Assembly: GCF_000003815.2 (NCBI RefSeq)
Contig: NC_049997.1
Coordinates: 12,701,534 to 12,765,533, forward strand
Direction of reading: 5' to 3'
Origin: Branchiostoma floridae
Taxonomy: Eukaryota > Chordata > Leptocardii > Amphioxiformes > Branchiostomatidae
DNA: 64,000 nt
The translations under genes and the position numbers were made by a program. Of the stretch, positions 48,001-61,200 are shown one piece after another (positions within the stretch are counted from its first letter, which is position 1; the number at the start of each line of letters is the position of its first letter). The notes below the pieces were generated by a model, which was not told the origin of the DNA, ran no database searches, and was given only the letters and a program-made list of their open reading frames with translations.

Positions 48001-51000
48001 TAGCAGTGTATTGATGCTTATTTGGCTTCGATATAGTGGCAAAGGAACATGAGAAATGCATGTTTAGTCTCAAAATAACCAAATAAACTTTAAAATGAGT
48101 GGCATTCAAGACTAGTATTCCAAAGGTGTGTATATGTCTGACTCAATGCCATGTACATTCCAGGTTTTAGTTGAGGTAGGTTTTACATGTATCGCAAGTT
48201 CAGACACAGCCTTATTTTCGAGGTAAATGGTATCCATTGTTTTTAAAAAATAGGGTATTTAGGAAAACCAATTCGAAGGACGGTGGTTTCAAATTGTAAT
48301 ATTTTCAAGCAAAGTCTTCTTCGTTTCACAACCTTCTTATAATTCTTCCGTGGACGTTTCGGCGACTATCTGTCGTCTTCATCAGTACAGAAATTGATGT
48401 AATATTTTCGAAATGACACATATAATATAGGGAGAGAACACTGGAATATGACAATGTTTAATTGGTTGATTTTCTTTTTCTTTCTTTCTATTCTATATAG
48501 ACGTGCAATGCCCGACTCTATCCAACCCTACAAACGGTGCCGTGAGCTACAGCTCCAGGAACTACGGAGATGTGGCCTCCTACTCGTGTAACACAGGATA
48601 CAACCTGAATGGCTACTCTACACGGACGTGTCAGTCTTCAGGCTCATGGAGTAACAGTGCACCAACTTGTGGTGGTAAGTGTAACTGATGAAAATCGAAT
48701 ATGTTAAATAGTAGTGCATTGATGCTGGAAACTAGACATGTCAAATTTCAAGTCATTTGGCTTCGATATAATAACGAAGAAAGATGAGAAATGCATGTTT
48801 GGTCTGACAATAGACAAAAATGGTAGAATTTCTTTTTCTTGCTCTTTCTGTTCTCTAGTCGTGCAGTGCGCCACATTGTCCAACCCTACAAACGGCGCTG
48901 TGAGCTACAGCTCCAGGAACTACGGAGATGTGGCCTCCTACTCGTGTAACACAGGATACAGCCTGAATGGCTACTCTACACGGACGTGTCAGTCTTCAGG
49001 CTCATGGAGTAACAGCGCACCAACTTGTGGAGGTATTCAGAGTGGGATGTGGAATATAAAACACAATAGCTATATAAAACATTTTAGCTGCTGCAGTTAG
49101 ACTTTATTTTTCCATGTCGTAAGGTAATCCATAAATTGGAGACAGAACATGAGTCCAAAAATTTGTTTTAATCGTCTACATAATGATTTATGTATCTCAA
49201 AATACGTTATAGATTTATTTCTTTCTTTAGCATGATTAAACACATTCTTCTCTACTCTACAGTCGTGCAGTGCCCGACACTATCCAATCCTACAAACGGC
49301 GCTGTGAGCTACAGCTCCAGGAACTACGGAGATGTGGCCTCCTACTCGTGTAACACAGGATACAACCTGATTGGTGACTCTACACGGACGTGTCAGTCTT
49401 CAGGCTCATGGAGTTATAGTGCACCAACTTGTGGTGGTAAGCGGCACTTGATCTACATCAAACAGGTTCAATAGCAGCGTATCCCTGTCGTACATAGCCT
49501 TCTTTCCACAAGCTTAAGTTCCAAATAAGTTGACTTCTATATACTAGCAGAGGAACAAGAGATAACTACGTTTGGTGAGAGGTAACAGCCAGATAAACAT
49601 TGAAATTAATCATCAAAAATAGATAATTTCAATAGAAAATTTCCCAATGCACGTTTGCCCAACAAAATCTCGTACGAAGTTTTATCCTAGGTAACTTAAA
49701 GGTGCTATACGGAGTTTTTTGGTCCAAAAATTGAAAATATTCTCAAGAACAAAACATTCATGTGAATGACATATACAGACACTCTTTTAACTTAATTGTA
49801 TCATTATTGCGTATTTCCAGCGTCTGTGAACTCTACAAAAACAAGATATACAAGGTTCACTGTATTAGAATTACCATCACAGTAGACCCTCATGGTGTAA
49901 ACAACAGCAGATTATACAGTGGGTAGGTCCTCTAGGGTGGGCTAATTAGCTAGCCATACATCGTGCTGGCCAGCTAATAATAGATAACAACAGATCAGAA
50001 GCTCTCATTTCTTGTAAATACTCATATCATTTCCCATAAGCTTAGAATGGAATTACGAATGTAGTCTATTTTGTATGTAAGACATTAACTAAGTGGGATT
50101 ATTTCCCAATCAAAACTGCAAGAACTCTGGTATTGATGTGACTTGGTTTTCATTGATTCAAACATTCAATATGACAGTCTAGCAGCCAACTGGATGTACA
50201 CGTAGTTAACTAAATTGCACTGTTCAACGAAGTAATATAACGGACTGAAACACTAACAGACGTCTAAGATAAAGGTTTACAAAAGCTGCAGTGAAAGGAC
50301 AATAGACACCCCACTAAGTCACCAGGCTAGGTTGAGCCATCTGTGGCTTGTATTGTTGATAAGATCACCTTTTTAAAAACATGTTTGTTTTGATACTGTA
50401 ACATCACTGAATATTGGTATGCAATGTTATAGGGTTGATTTGACTTACTATGAAAAGAAAAGAAAAGGTAGGATAATTTTCTTTTTGTATTGCCCTAAAA
50501 CTCCGTAGAGCACCTTTATACATACCAAGACATACATGTAAGGAGGGAAATATAACGATAATATAAGAATAATATATTGATACTTCATTCAACTAAAGCG
50601 TTGTATCTATATCTATACTTAACAGCATTCATTCATTGCTTGTCGTTATTGTTTTCCTTAGGGCTTTAATTTGTTTTTACGATATTTCCTCAATTTCTTT
50701 TTCTTTCCATTTGCATGCCTGTCTTTTATCCTCACTTAATTGTAAGTTTCTTGTCTCTTTTTTTGTTATGTCTCTTAGCCTTTACTTATTGCCATGTAAA
50801 GCTGTATTGTGCCTCTTATCGTATCACAAAGGTTGCGTCTGTCCAAAAGTTATCTAAATTTTCTATTCTTTAGTCGTGCAGTGTCCCGCACTATCCAACC
50901 CTACAAACGGCGCTGTGAGCTACAGCTCCAGGAACTACGGAGAGGTGGCCTCCTACTCGTGCAATACAGGATACAACCTGGCTGGCTCCTCTACACGGAC

Positions 51001-54000
51001 GTGTCAGTCTTCAGGGTCATGGAGTTATAGTGCACCAAGTTGTCGAGGTATTCAAAGTGGAAGTATAGAAAATGAAACTAGTTGAATGACAGTGTTTTCT
51101 TTCTTTCTTTCTTTGTCTTTCTTTCTTTTAATTGTTAAAAACATTATGTTTTTCAGTGGTGCAGTGTCCATTTCCGAACAACCCTACAAATGGCGCTGTA
51201 AGCTATATCTCCAGGAATTACGGAGAGGTGGCCACCTACTCGTGTAACGCAGGATACAACTTGGCAGGCTCCTCTACACAAACGTGTCAGTCTTCAGGGT
51301 CATGGAGTCCAAGTGCTCCAACTTGTGATCGTAAGTGAAACTTTGGAACATGAAACAGTTTCAATGTCAGTGTACGGCTCTTGTTATTATGCAGTATTTT
51401 TATGACGATATTCGTCATTCTGCATTCTTAGCAGAAGGTAATGAACATAGTAAATAAAGATAGGAAAGTTTTGAAACAGTTTTGTCTTTTCACGTTTTCT
51501 TTCAGTTGTTGGATTTCTTTTCTTATTTAATATTTCTTCATGTATAAATAGCATAGTGACTGTGTCACGTTCAATCTGCCTACAGTTGGACAGTGCCCCA
51601 TGCTGACAGCTCCTACAAACGGAGTTGTCAGCGGTTCCAACTTCTACGGGGGCATGCTCACATTCACCTGCAATGTAGGATACAACCTGGTCGGTTCCTC
51701 TACACTTTCCTGTCAGTCGAGCCTAACCTGGAGTGGAAGTTCACCAACATGTGCAAGTACGATGTTCAGAAACAAAATAAATAAGATACGTTCAGGCATC
51801 TAGATGAACATAGAATATTCTACAGATAAGGGAAGGCTTGTGCTTAGCTATGAATTTCGGCAGTGATATGAAATATATGATTTTTTTTGCTGATTCTAAC
51901 AAAAACTACCACAACCGTAACTTATCGCACTTTAACGGAAGGTCTTTGTCTCTTTATATGTAACTTTGAACATTAGACCGAAATGACATTTTTAAACATG
52001 TAATTACTCTTTGTACTAGTTGTGCAGTGCTCACTGCTGACAACCCCTGACAACGGTGGAATGAATGGAGGCAATAACTACCAAGACGTAGTGACGTTCA
52101 CCTGCAACCTTGGATATGAGATCGTGGGGAGTTCAAGTGTAACCTGCCAAGCTGACGCTACATGGAGTGCTAACGTCCCAACCTGCACACGTATGCGAAA
52201 AAAAAAATTCTGTCTACTTAAACAATGAACTTTAAATGGCAAGGATGATGATTAGCCACATATTTGGAACGCAGACGGCAATAACAAAAATGACAGTTGA
52301 TTAAATGAGATGTCATTTTAAAAGTAGTCCCAAGCTGCACTGTATGACACAGAATAGAGCTACTGTCTGTATTGACAGACCTTGATGTTTTGGAGAATAA
52401 TCTAGTATACCAATAGAAGGATATTCCATTAGTTCAGCCTCATGTTTTACTTGTGCCATGCATCAGGCGTGCAGTGCCCAGCGTTGCAGTCTCCTACAAA
52501 TGGTGGCTCGAGTGGCAGCAACTACTACCAGGACGTGATGAGCTTCACCTGTGACTCGGGTTACGAACTTGATGGCTCGGCAACCATAACATGCCAGGCA
52601 GACCGCACGTGGACTGACAGCGCTCCGAGTTGTCCCCGTAAGAATCAATTCTATGTCCAGCCTTGTTCAAAATAGTTGAAAAATCTTTACTTTCTTGGAA
52701 TTGATCTATTCAGTTAGCTAGAAATAGATCGTTTTATAAGTCTAGTATTGCTAGTAGTAGACTGGTTTATTAAGAAAGCAATACGCATAATAACAGTCCT
52801 AGCCTAAGAGGCTGAATTGCGAGGAGATTATAATCGTGTTCTATTCCAAAGTACAACTATTAACAAACTTTGTGAGCGGCGTTAAGACAATGGATCAATG
52901 ATAAGATCATAACAATAGTTTCTAATTAAAATACAACTTCGAAGTATTACGGATTTGTTGTGTTCAAAGGTCTGTTCACATGCTTAGACTTTATATAGAC
53001 TTTGAAAACTTCAACAAGACAAATTTGTAACAATGAGTTCGTAAGTCACCATGAGGACACAATTAATCTACATCAATGCTGCATTAGGCTAGTACATCAC
53101 AATATATCGTGGTTCGTAATAGTCAAGCAATACCAATTACCAGCCATCATTTCTATAGTCCCCCAGACTTATGTTCTATGAGGGTGATACAAGCTTAGTC
53201 ATGTTTGTTACCACATCCTTACCGATGCAATGTTGCCTACCAGTAAAATATAGGTCAGTATAGCCATGAGGAAGATACCAAATGGAATTATAGAGAGTAT
53301 TTGGTGTTGGTTGTAATAAAAGAACTATACTGTGAAGTTATCCGTCCAGCTATGCACTTTCAAGCATGCCTTATTTCAATTTTTAGGCGTACAGTGTCCA
53401 CTGCTAGCAGCTCCTGATAATGGTGATATGTCTGGCGAGAATTACTACCAGGACGAGTTGACGTTCTGGTGTGATCTTGGATACGAGCTTGTTGGACCTT
53501 CCAGCATGACCTGCCAAGCTGACAGAACATGGAGTGATAACGTCCCAACCTGCGCACGTATGAAACTTAAATTGTGTCTACTGAAACAGATGGAACTTCA
53601 GTGGCTTCAGAGGATTATGATTACTTCATAGGATTATGATTAGCTACATATTTAGAAAGAAACAAACCAAAACTCTACTTACACTCTATGATGCAGGAGA
53701 TAACTATGATTTGTAATGACCAGGATATTTCTGAAAGTAATCAAATTATCGCAAAAGTTGAAGGATATTCCACTATTTCATATCCATTTGATTTCTGGTA
53801 CCAGGCGTGCAGTGCCAAGCGTTGCAGTCTCCTACAAATGGTGGCTCGAGTGGCAGCAACTACTACCAGGACGTGATGAGCTTCACCTGTGACTCGGGTT
53901 ACGAACTTGATGGCTCGGCAACCATAACATGCCAGGCAGACCGCACGTGGACTGACAGCGCTCCGAGTTGTCCGCGTAAGAATCGATTTTATTTCAAGTC

Positions 54001-55195
54001 TCGTTGAAACTTGTGAAAAGATTTTTTTTAATTCATGCTATCTATTTATGTATCTTTATCAGGTTGGTAAATTACTAGATGTCGTGTTTTTTTGTAGACA
54101 AGCAGCATTAATTGCCAGCCAACTTTTCCGTAGTCCCTCTTTTATCTTCCATGAGGGAGATATATGCATGTTTGAGGCTTTGTTATCACCGTAACGTCTT
54201 CTTGAGACACAGAAGCTTCCTTGTGTCCAAAGGACCACAATGTTTTGTTTTAAATCCAGCGATTCACTTTCAAACATATCGTACTTCATCTTTCAGCCAT
54301 ACAGTGCCCACTGCTAGCAGCTCCTGACAATGGTGAACAGTCTGGCGAGAATTACTACCAGGACGTGATGACGTTCTGGTGTGATCCTGGATACGAGCTG
54401 GTTGGACTTCCCAGCTTGACCTGCCAAGCAGACAGAACATGGACTGGGAACGTCCCAACATGCACACGTAAGACAGAAGTGTTCTGTCTAAAATAATCCG
54501 ATACAGATAACTAGATAGTTACGTCAATGATGACAATATTTTCATGTTGAATTAATTTTCCCCTGTGAAAGTCGATACTGTTTATCAGGTACACATGTTG
54601 TAAATATAACCATGTTGAATGTGGTGCAATAGAACTCTTGACTGTATGAGAGTCTCTTAAAAGGCATATAATGCACGGGAAATGTAGATAACAGCAATGG
54701 AAAAAGTATGTCGGTATATTTGTATAGTCTGATTACAACCTCTTTCCAAGATACTGTTTTGTCACGTCTAAAGCTTTTAATGATATGTATCCCAGGTGTG
54801 CAGTGTCCAGTGTTGTCGTCTCCTGTAAATGGCATTTCCAGTGGCTCCAACTTCTACCAGGACGTGGTGACGTCCACATGTGACCGAGGTTATGATCTGA
54901 TCGGAGATTCCAGTTCTACTTGTCAGGCAGACCGAACATGGAGCAGTAACGCCCCATCATGTAACGGTAGGATACAATAAATATAGAAAAATCCAGTTTT
55001 ACAAATTTAACGTTAGTTTAGTTGATAAGATGACTCCAGAAGGATTTCTGTTAGAATGGTTGTAATTCAACACTTCTGATTGTTATTTTTTATCCCTTTG
55101 TGTGAAACATGCAATCAGTCTGAAATTTCTTATGGGAATCTGATGTTCTTGTTTTTCACAGCTATTCTTTCTATCTCTCTCTCTGTCTCTCTCTG

Positions 55196-55245
<50 letters not shown>

Positions 55246-58200
55246 TTTACACACACACAGCTCTCACACACACAGCTCTCTTACATACACTAGCATACTG
55301 GGATGAAATCTATATCCTACTTCTACTGGATTTGAGCATCCGATTTTCATTGAAAAAACAATACTTCATATAGAACGTTGAGCACCTCCTAAAATAACAC
55401 TGTACATCTATGCTTGAAGCTTATCTCCACAGTCCGGTCTCCAGACAAAATTGTCTGGAAATGGTCGCATCTTCTTTTCTAGGTTTCTTTGTAAGTGTCT
55501 TTATATTAAGCTTCATTGGACAATTGTCTGAAAATCCTGTCAATTGTTCTTATTAGTAATGTATCAACTTCATTAAATATACTTGCCGTAACGTGAATGT
55601 CCTGTTCCCTGTGGCCTGTATGCAGACATTGATGAATGTTCAGCTGCAAATGGTGGCTGTGACCATGTATGTACCAACGCAATGGGCAGCTTCCAGTGTT
55701 CCTGTGTGGATGGCTTCAACTTGAACGTAGATAGCCACACATGTGATGGTAAGAAGCAAAGCATTATCTTACATACGGCAAGACTGTAAGTTTGGACACA
55801 TGCATATATCAATTATCATGTAGATAGTGCCATGTACTTGTAAGTCTTAAATCAGTGTTGAGGATTGTGGCTTTAGCTGTGCTATCTTACAGCTATTTTA
55901 TTTTCAGTCTAATTAAAATCATTTAAGGGAATTTTTAGGTGGGAAAATACTTGTCTTGTAGGCAATGCATAACATTTTATGTGTTGTCCGTTTACATTTT
56001 ACAGACGTCGATGAATGCAACGTTGGAAATGACGGCTGTCAGCAAAACTGCAACAACATCATCGGAAGCTACTGGTGCTCTTGTGGAACTGGTTACAGGT
56101 TAAATAGCGACAGTCGCACTTGTGCTGGTGAGACTCTGCATTGAATAGTACAAAGGATTTAGTATTTCATAGATACGTATACAATTCATGCCCATTTGCC
56201 TGCAACTAAGAAGGCTATATGCCATGTTATAAGCCGGACAAACGGCAGGGAACCCATCAAAGGTCTTGCTACTGAACCATATAACGTGCCACTAAATAAA
56301 AAAAAGAAACAAGAGAACAACACACCTTCTCAGCAACATTTTAAATGCAAGCACGATAATATTTTAGTATGTTTGTCATCTTTTTTAAAATTCAGATGTG
56401 GACGAATGTTCGGGTGCCAACGGTGGCTGTGCCCAGACCTGTACCAACACCATAAGCAGCTTCTTTTGTTCCTGTGGAAATGGCTATAATTTGAATGCCA
56501 ACGGATATTTTTGTGACGGTGAGTAAAATGTCATATCTTGTACCTATCTCAAATATAACAACAGTTCATTCGCCAAATATTTCTGTGCTGCAAGAGGGCC
56601 AAGACGTCTGTCCCTTTTTTCGTGACACAAAAGCTATATATAATTATATGCATCATCCCAATATCATGACTATAGGCCAACACCTACCACATACCAACAA
56701 AATATCTTCGAAAACCTCTCTGGGTGTGTCGTTCAGACGTCCACAGACAGTCAAACAGACAGACACACGTAATCGAAAATATAGCCTTTTTATCAAATGT
56801 AATTAAACGTTAAGACCATGGCTGCATCATAAAAGCACCCAATAAACGAAGCTCACGCAAACACTCACTTGTCGGTTCTGGCTGTTCTGTACACATGAGG
56901 TCTAAAAATGGCTTAGAAAATAAACCGAATAGTATTTTATATTTACATTTTACTAAATATAGACATAGCAGATAAGAGGGTTTGGCTGCACATAAAAAGT
57001 AAATGATATATTCAATTAAACTCATGTTTGTTGATTCACATTTTTTACTTCACAATCTTTTTCTGCCTGCAGAATGAAAGTACGTTTGGTTAAAAGTGTT
57101 CTCGTTTGATTTCGTACTTTTCGTCAATAGAAATTGTAAACAAAGTATAGTTGTCTTGGCTTAACCAAAGAAAATTAAAACACATCTATGATTTTATACA
57201 GACATCAACGAATGCTCCATCGCAAATGGTGGTTGTGGGCAAACCTGCACCAATCTTATCGGGAGTTTCCAGTGCTCCTGCCAAAATGGGTACAGTCTGA
57301 ATAGTGACGGATTTACTTGTGACGGTATGTTTTTTTGTTATTCCTTTTTTTATTTTCAAAAGAAAACATTACAGCAATCTATATTCATTTAATACAGAAC
57401 TTTACATGAAGCAATGTTTAGACAAGAAAAGAAAAATACATTTAGAGATGTGTCAGCTATCCTACTACAGCAATTCTCAGGATAAATGTACACAAGATTA
57501 GTTCAAAATATCGGAAGAAAAATTTTCGTTGGATCCATGAAAAATGTTTATCAACGTCTTAAAACCAAAAGCTAATGACAGAGCAGCGTGTGTAATTTAT
57601 GAAGGCAAGAGTCGCCACTATTAGAAGTATAGTCTATCCATATTCTGAATACAACTTTAGACACTGCATTTCTAGTCTTTAATCCTGCGAGACAAGTATA
57701 CATTTGGTTTTATTTATCTATCAATACAGACGTGGATGAATGCACCTCTACGAACGGTGGCTGTGAGCAGACATGTACGAACAACATCGGGAGTTTTCAA
57801 TGTTCCTGTGGGACTGGGTACAGCATAAACAGTAATGGTTTTACTTGTGACGGTAGGTATTTCTGTTTTGGTATATGTATGTTCTGTTTCGCAAATTCTA
57901 CATGTTATGCTATGATATATTATTTTAGTTGAAAAGGTAACTTATGAGTTTTAGCTTTTTACCAATTGTGGAATCTACCCAAAGGAAATCTTCTCACAGT
58001 CATCACCGCCTTAAAATCCGTTGTCTTCGTCATTATCATAGCCATCATCATCATTATTATATTACTGTTGTCATTATCATGATGCTTGTACTATGCTTTA
58101 CTAGTCTCCACGTCTAGACGTAGAAAAAGCCTACAATGACGATATGTATGTAACAATTTATAGTCTGACATTTCCCGTTACTAACGCCTTGTACGTTCCC

Positions 58201-61200
58201 CATATTTTCCCCACAGATGTAGATGAGTGTGCCTCTGCTAATGGTGGCTGTGAGCAGCATTGCACCAACAACATCGGGAGTTTTGATTGTTCCTGTTCCA
58301 TCGGGTACAGATTGAATAGCGATGGTTTGACTTGTGATGGTAAGTTATGTCCGCCATTTTGCTAAAACATTTGAGACTAATAAGCCACAAGTTCTGTGTA
58401 AAATAGGACATATGTGTCTTACAAGTATTTTGTACATGCATTGATATGAAACATTCGGGCTATTATTAACCCTAGCATCTGTTGATGTATTTTTACTCAC
58501 AATAGCATATTGCTATCTAACATACAGACGTGGATGAGTGCGACACTGCAAATGGTGGCTGTAACCAGACTTGTACCAACTCCATTGGAAGTTTCCAGTG
58601 TTCATGTGGAATTGGCTACACCTTAAACGGCGATGGGTTTTCCTGTGATGGTGAGGAATATCTTTCCGTATTTTTCTGTCTTTTTGCTTCTTATTTACTC
58701 AAATCAACAAATCATTTTTATTAGTATTGCTGTTTTACTTACTGTTAATGTTTCTTTTTTCTTTAGATGTCGACGAATGCCACACAGCAAATGGCGGATG
58801 CGAGCAGATGTGTAGCAACACCATTGGAAGTTTTCAGTGCGTCTGTAACAATGGTTACGTATTGAATGGAGACGGTTTCGCGTGTAATGGTATGTAATGT
58901 GACTTATCGTTGGGTTTCAACATGTACAGATTTTTTTCTCGTGACAGCTTCTTTTCTTCCGTCTTATACAAACTGATTTAAGGTACTTAGGGTCCAATTT
59001 GGCCCTAAGAATACCAGCTTATTACAAAATAAAGAAAACCACCTATAGGTACGGAGAATGTGAAAATGGCGGGTCCGCGGAAGAAAGCATAATTGTAAAA
59101 ACGAGTATTTATGCATTGTCCTTAAAATGGTTTATCGTTTTTTTTTTGCATACACATGACGCAATGACCATTCAGAATATTGAAAAAATGTGTTATTTTT
59201 ATTTCATTCAAAGATATCGACGAATGTGATACTGCAAATGGCGGCTGCGGGCAGATTTGCAACAACACCATCGGTAGTTTTGAGTGCCTCTGTCATTCTG
59301 GCTACATCCTGAATATCGACGAGTTTGCCTGTGATGGTTTGTATGATTTTATTGTTATAATCTATACATAATATGATATCATTGGTTATTGTTCTATACC
59401 ATCCAATGTTATGCAATAGATTAAGTCGTTGCATTTTTTTTGCTGTTAGATATTGATGAATGTGAGACAGCAAACGGAGGCTGTGGGCAGTTCTGTACCA
59501 ACACTATTGGTGGCTTCAACTGCTCCTGTGCAACTGGGTATAACATAAGTACGGACCAGTTTGCTTGTAACGGTAAGGGCTTTGAAAATCTTTAAGTAGT
59601 CAGAGCCTTTTAGTTCAACATGTTGAAAATGACACCATTGCGTAAAGTTGAGATCTCGGAACTGTTTTTCAATCTTAGCTCGCTTCTTGCATGCTTTCAG
59701 GGATAACATTAATTTTTTTCTAACATTATAGTATGTATTTTTGGTCATCAAACAGACATACATTGCCAGTGGAATAGCTTTCAATAGACTTAGAGGCAAT
59801 AAATGTAAGAGACATGCACATATGGACACATAATATGCTTGGGGACTAGAGAGATGATACTAAGCCGATGTGCTGTTTCTGTGCATATCTTATCCTACAG
59901 GATTTGATCCTATGTCACGTCTGACTTGTCTGTCCACAACAACAACCTCCATCTCTGTCAGCTGGACGAAGCCAGTTGCTCACATCATGGGTTACAGTGT
60001 TATGTACATTCCTGTATCCGGTAAGTTTTTCTGTTTTCCCCTTTAGCAGTTCTCTTCTCCTTTATTAATTTTGCGTTTAGAAATTATGAAAAAGGTTTGA
60101 TTCTATATTTGTGCATAATACATTTTTTTCTGAATATTATAACATTATGATATTCGTATAAACACTCTTTAACTCAGTGTATTGATCTCACTAAAATGGA
60201 CACTAATGTACACTTCAAGTATCTTCAACATTTGTTGTGCAATAAAGTTATGATATTCTTCTTTTGGTCACTGATTAGTGAAGTTAGTCATTTTATTACA
60301 TTTTTCCTGCTCAGGATTCTCCCAGTCTTCAGTGATGACAACGTTCCTGAGTCGTAATGACACCAATGTTACAATATCCGGCTTGTTCAGCGGAGTGCAG
60401 TATTCCCTCACGGTTCTTAGCTTTGGACTGTGGAATGACAGCGCTAACGCCGATGTAGAGTGTACAACTGGTGATTAATATGCTATTATGTAGAGAAACA
60501 TTAGATCAAAAATGAATGTTTCACTAATCATCTAACTGGATGCTGGTCAAAAATGAACTATAATTGAAATAAACGTATAAACCCTTGGAAAGCACTACCA
60601 AAAAGTATATTAGATTAAAACATTAATTGCTAAACATTGATGTTGTTTCTCTCAAGAATTGTATTTCGAAGATCGTCTTGATTTTTACAAAGGCCGGTAA
60701 TCAGTGACTATTTTTGTCAGAACGTATGAACTAACCACCTATTTCAAATACAGACCTGCCACCTCCCATGAACTTCACCTTCAGCCACGTCACCGAGAAT
60801 TCAGCCATTTTCCATTGGCAAAAGCCTGTCAGGGCTCAAGTGGTTGCGTACAGGGTGTGGCTGATAGACAAGGAAACAGCGCTCACAGTTTCCACACAGT
60901 ATCTGCTTGACTCAGCGACTTCGACCGCTTTCACGTATCTAACTCCGGCTACGGAGTACGTGGTGGCAATAACATGCATCAGTCCCTCCGTCGAGGGACC
61001 GCAAGCAAGCGTAACCATCATAACAGGTAAAAACTCAGTATCTAATATTAATCTCGCACAAATTTCCATATCACTCATGAAATTCTGTTCTAATTGGTAA
61101 CCTCTACACGTCCACTTTTCTACGATGGCTGCCTTTACGTTTTCTTTAATATAAGTACTACATTCAACACATTTCCATCTCTTATGAAATTTTATTACCA

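Noticed and set aside
55083-55373. ORFs on both strands rich in SLSLSL or THTHTH
   Set aside because: Products of the (CT)n-(CA)n microsatellite.
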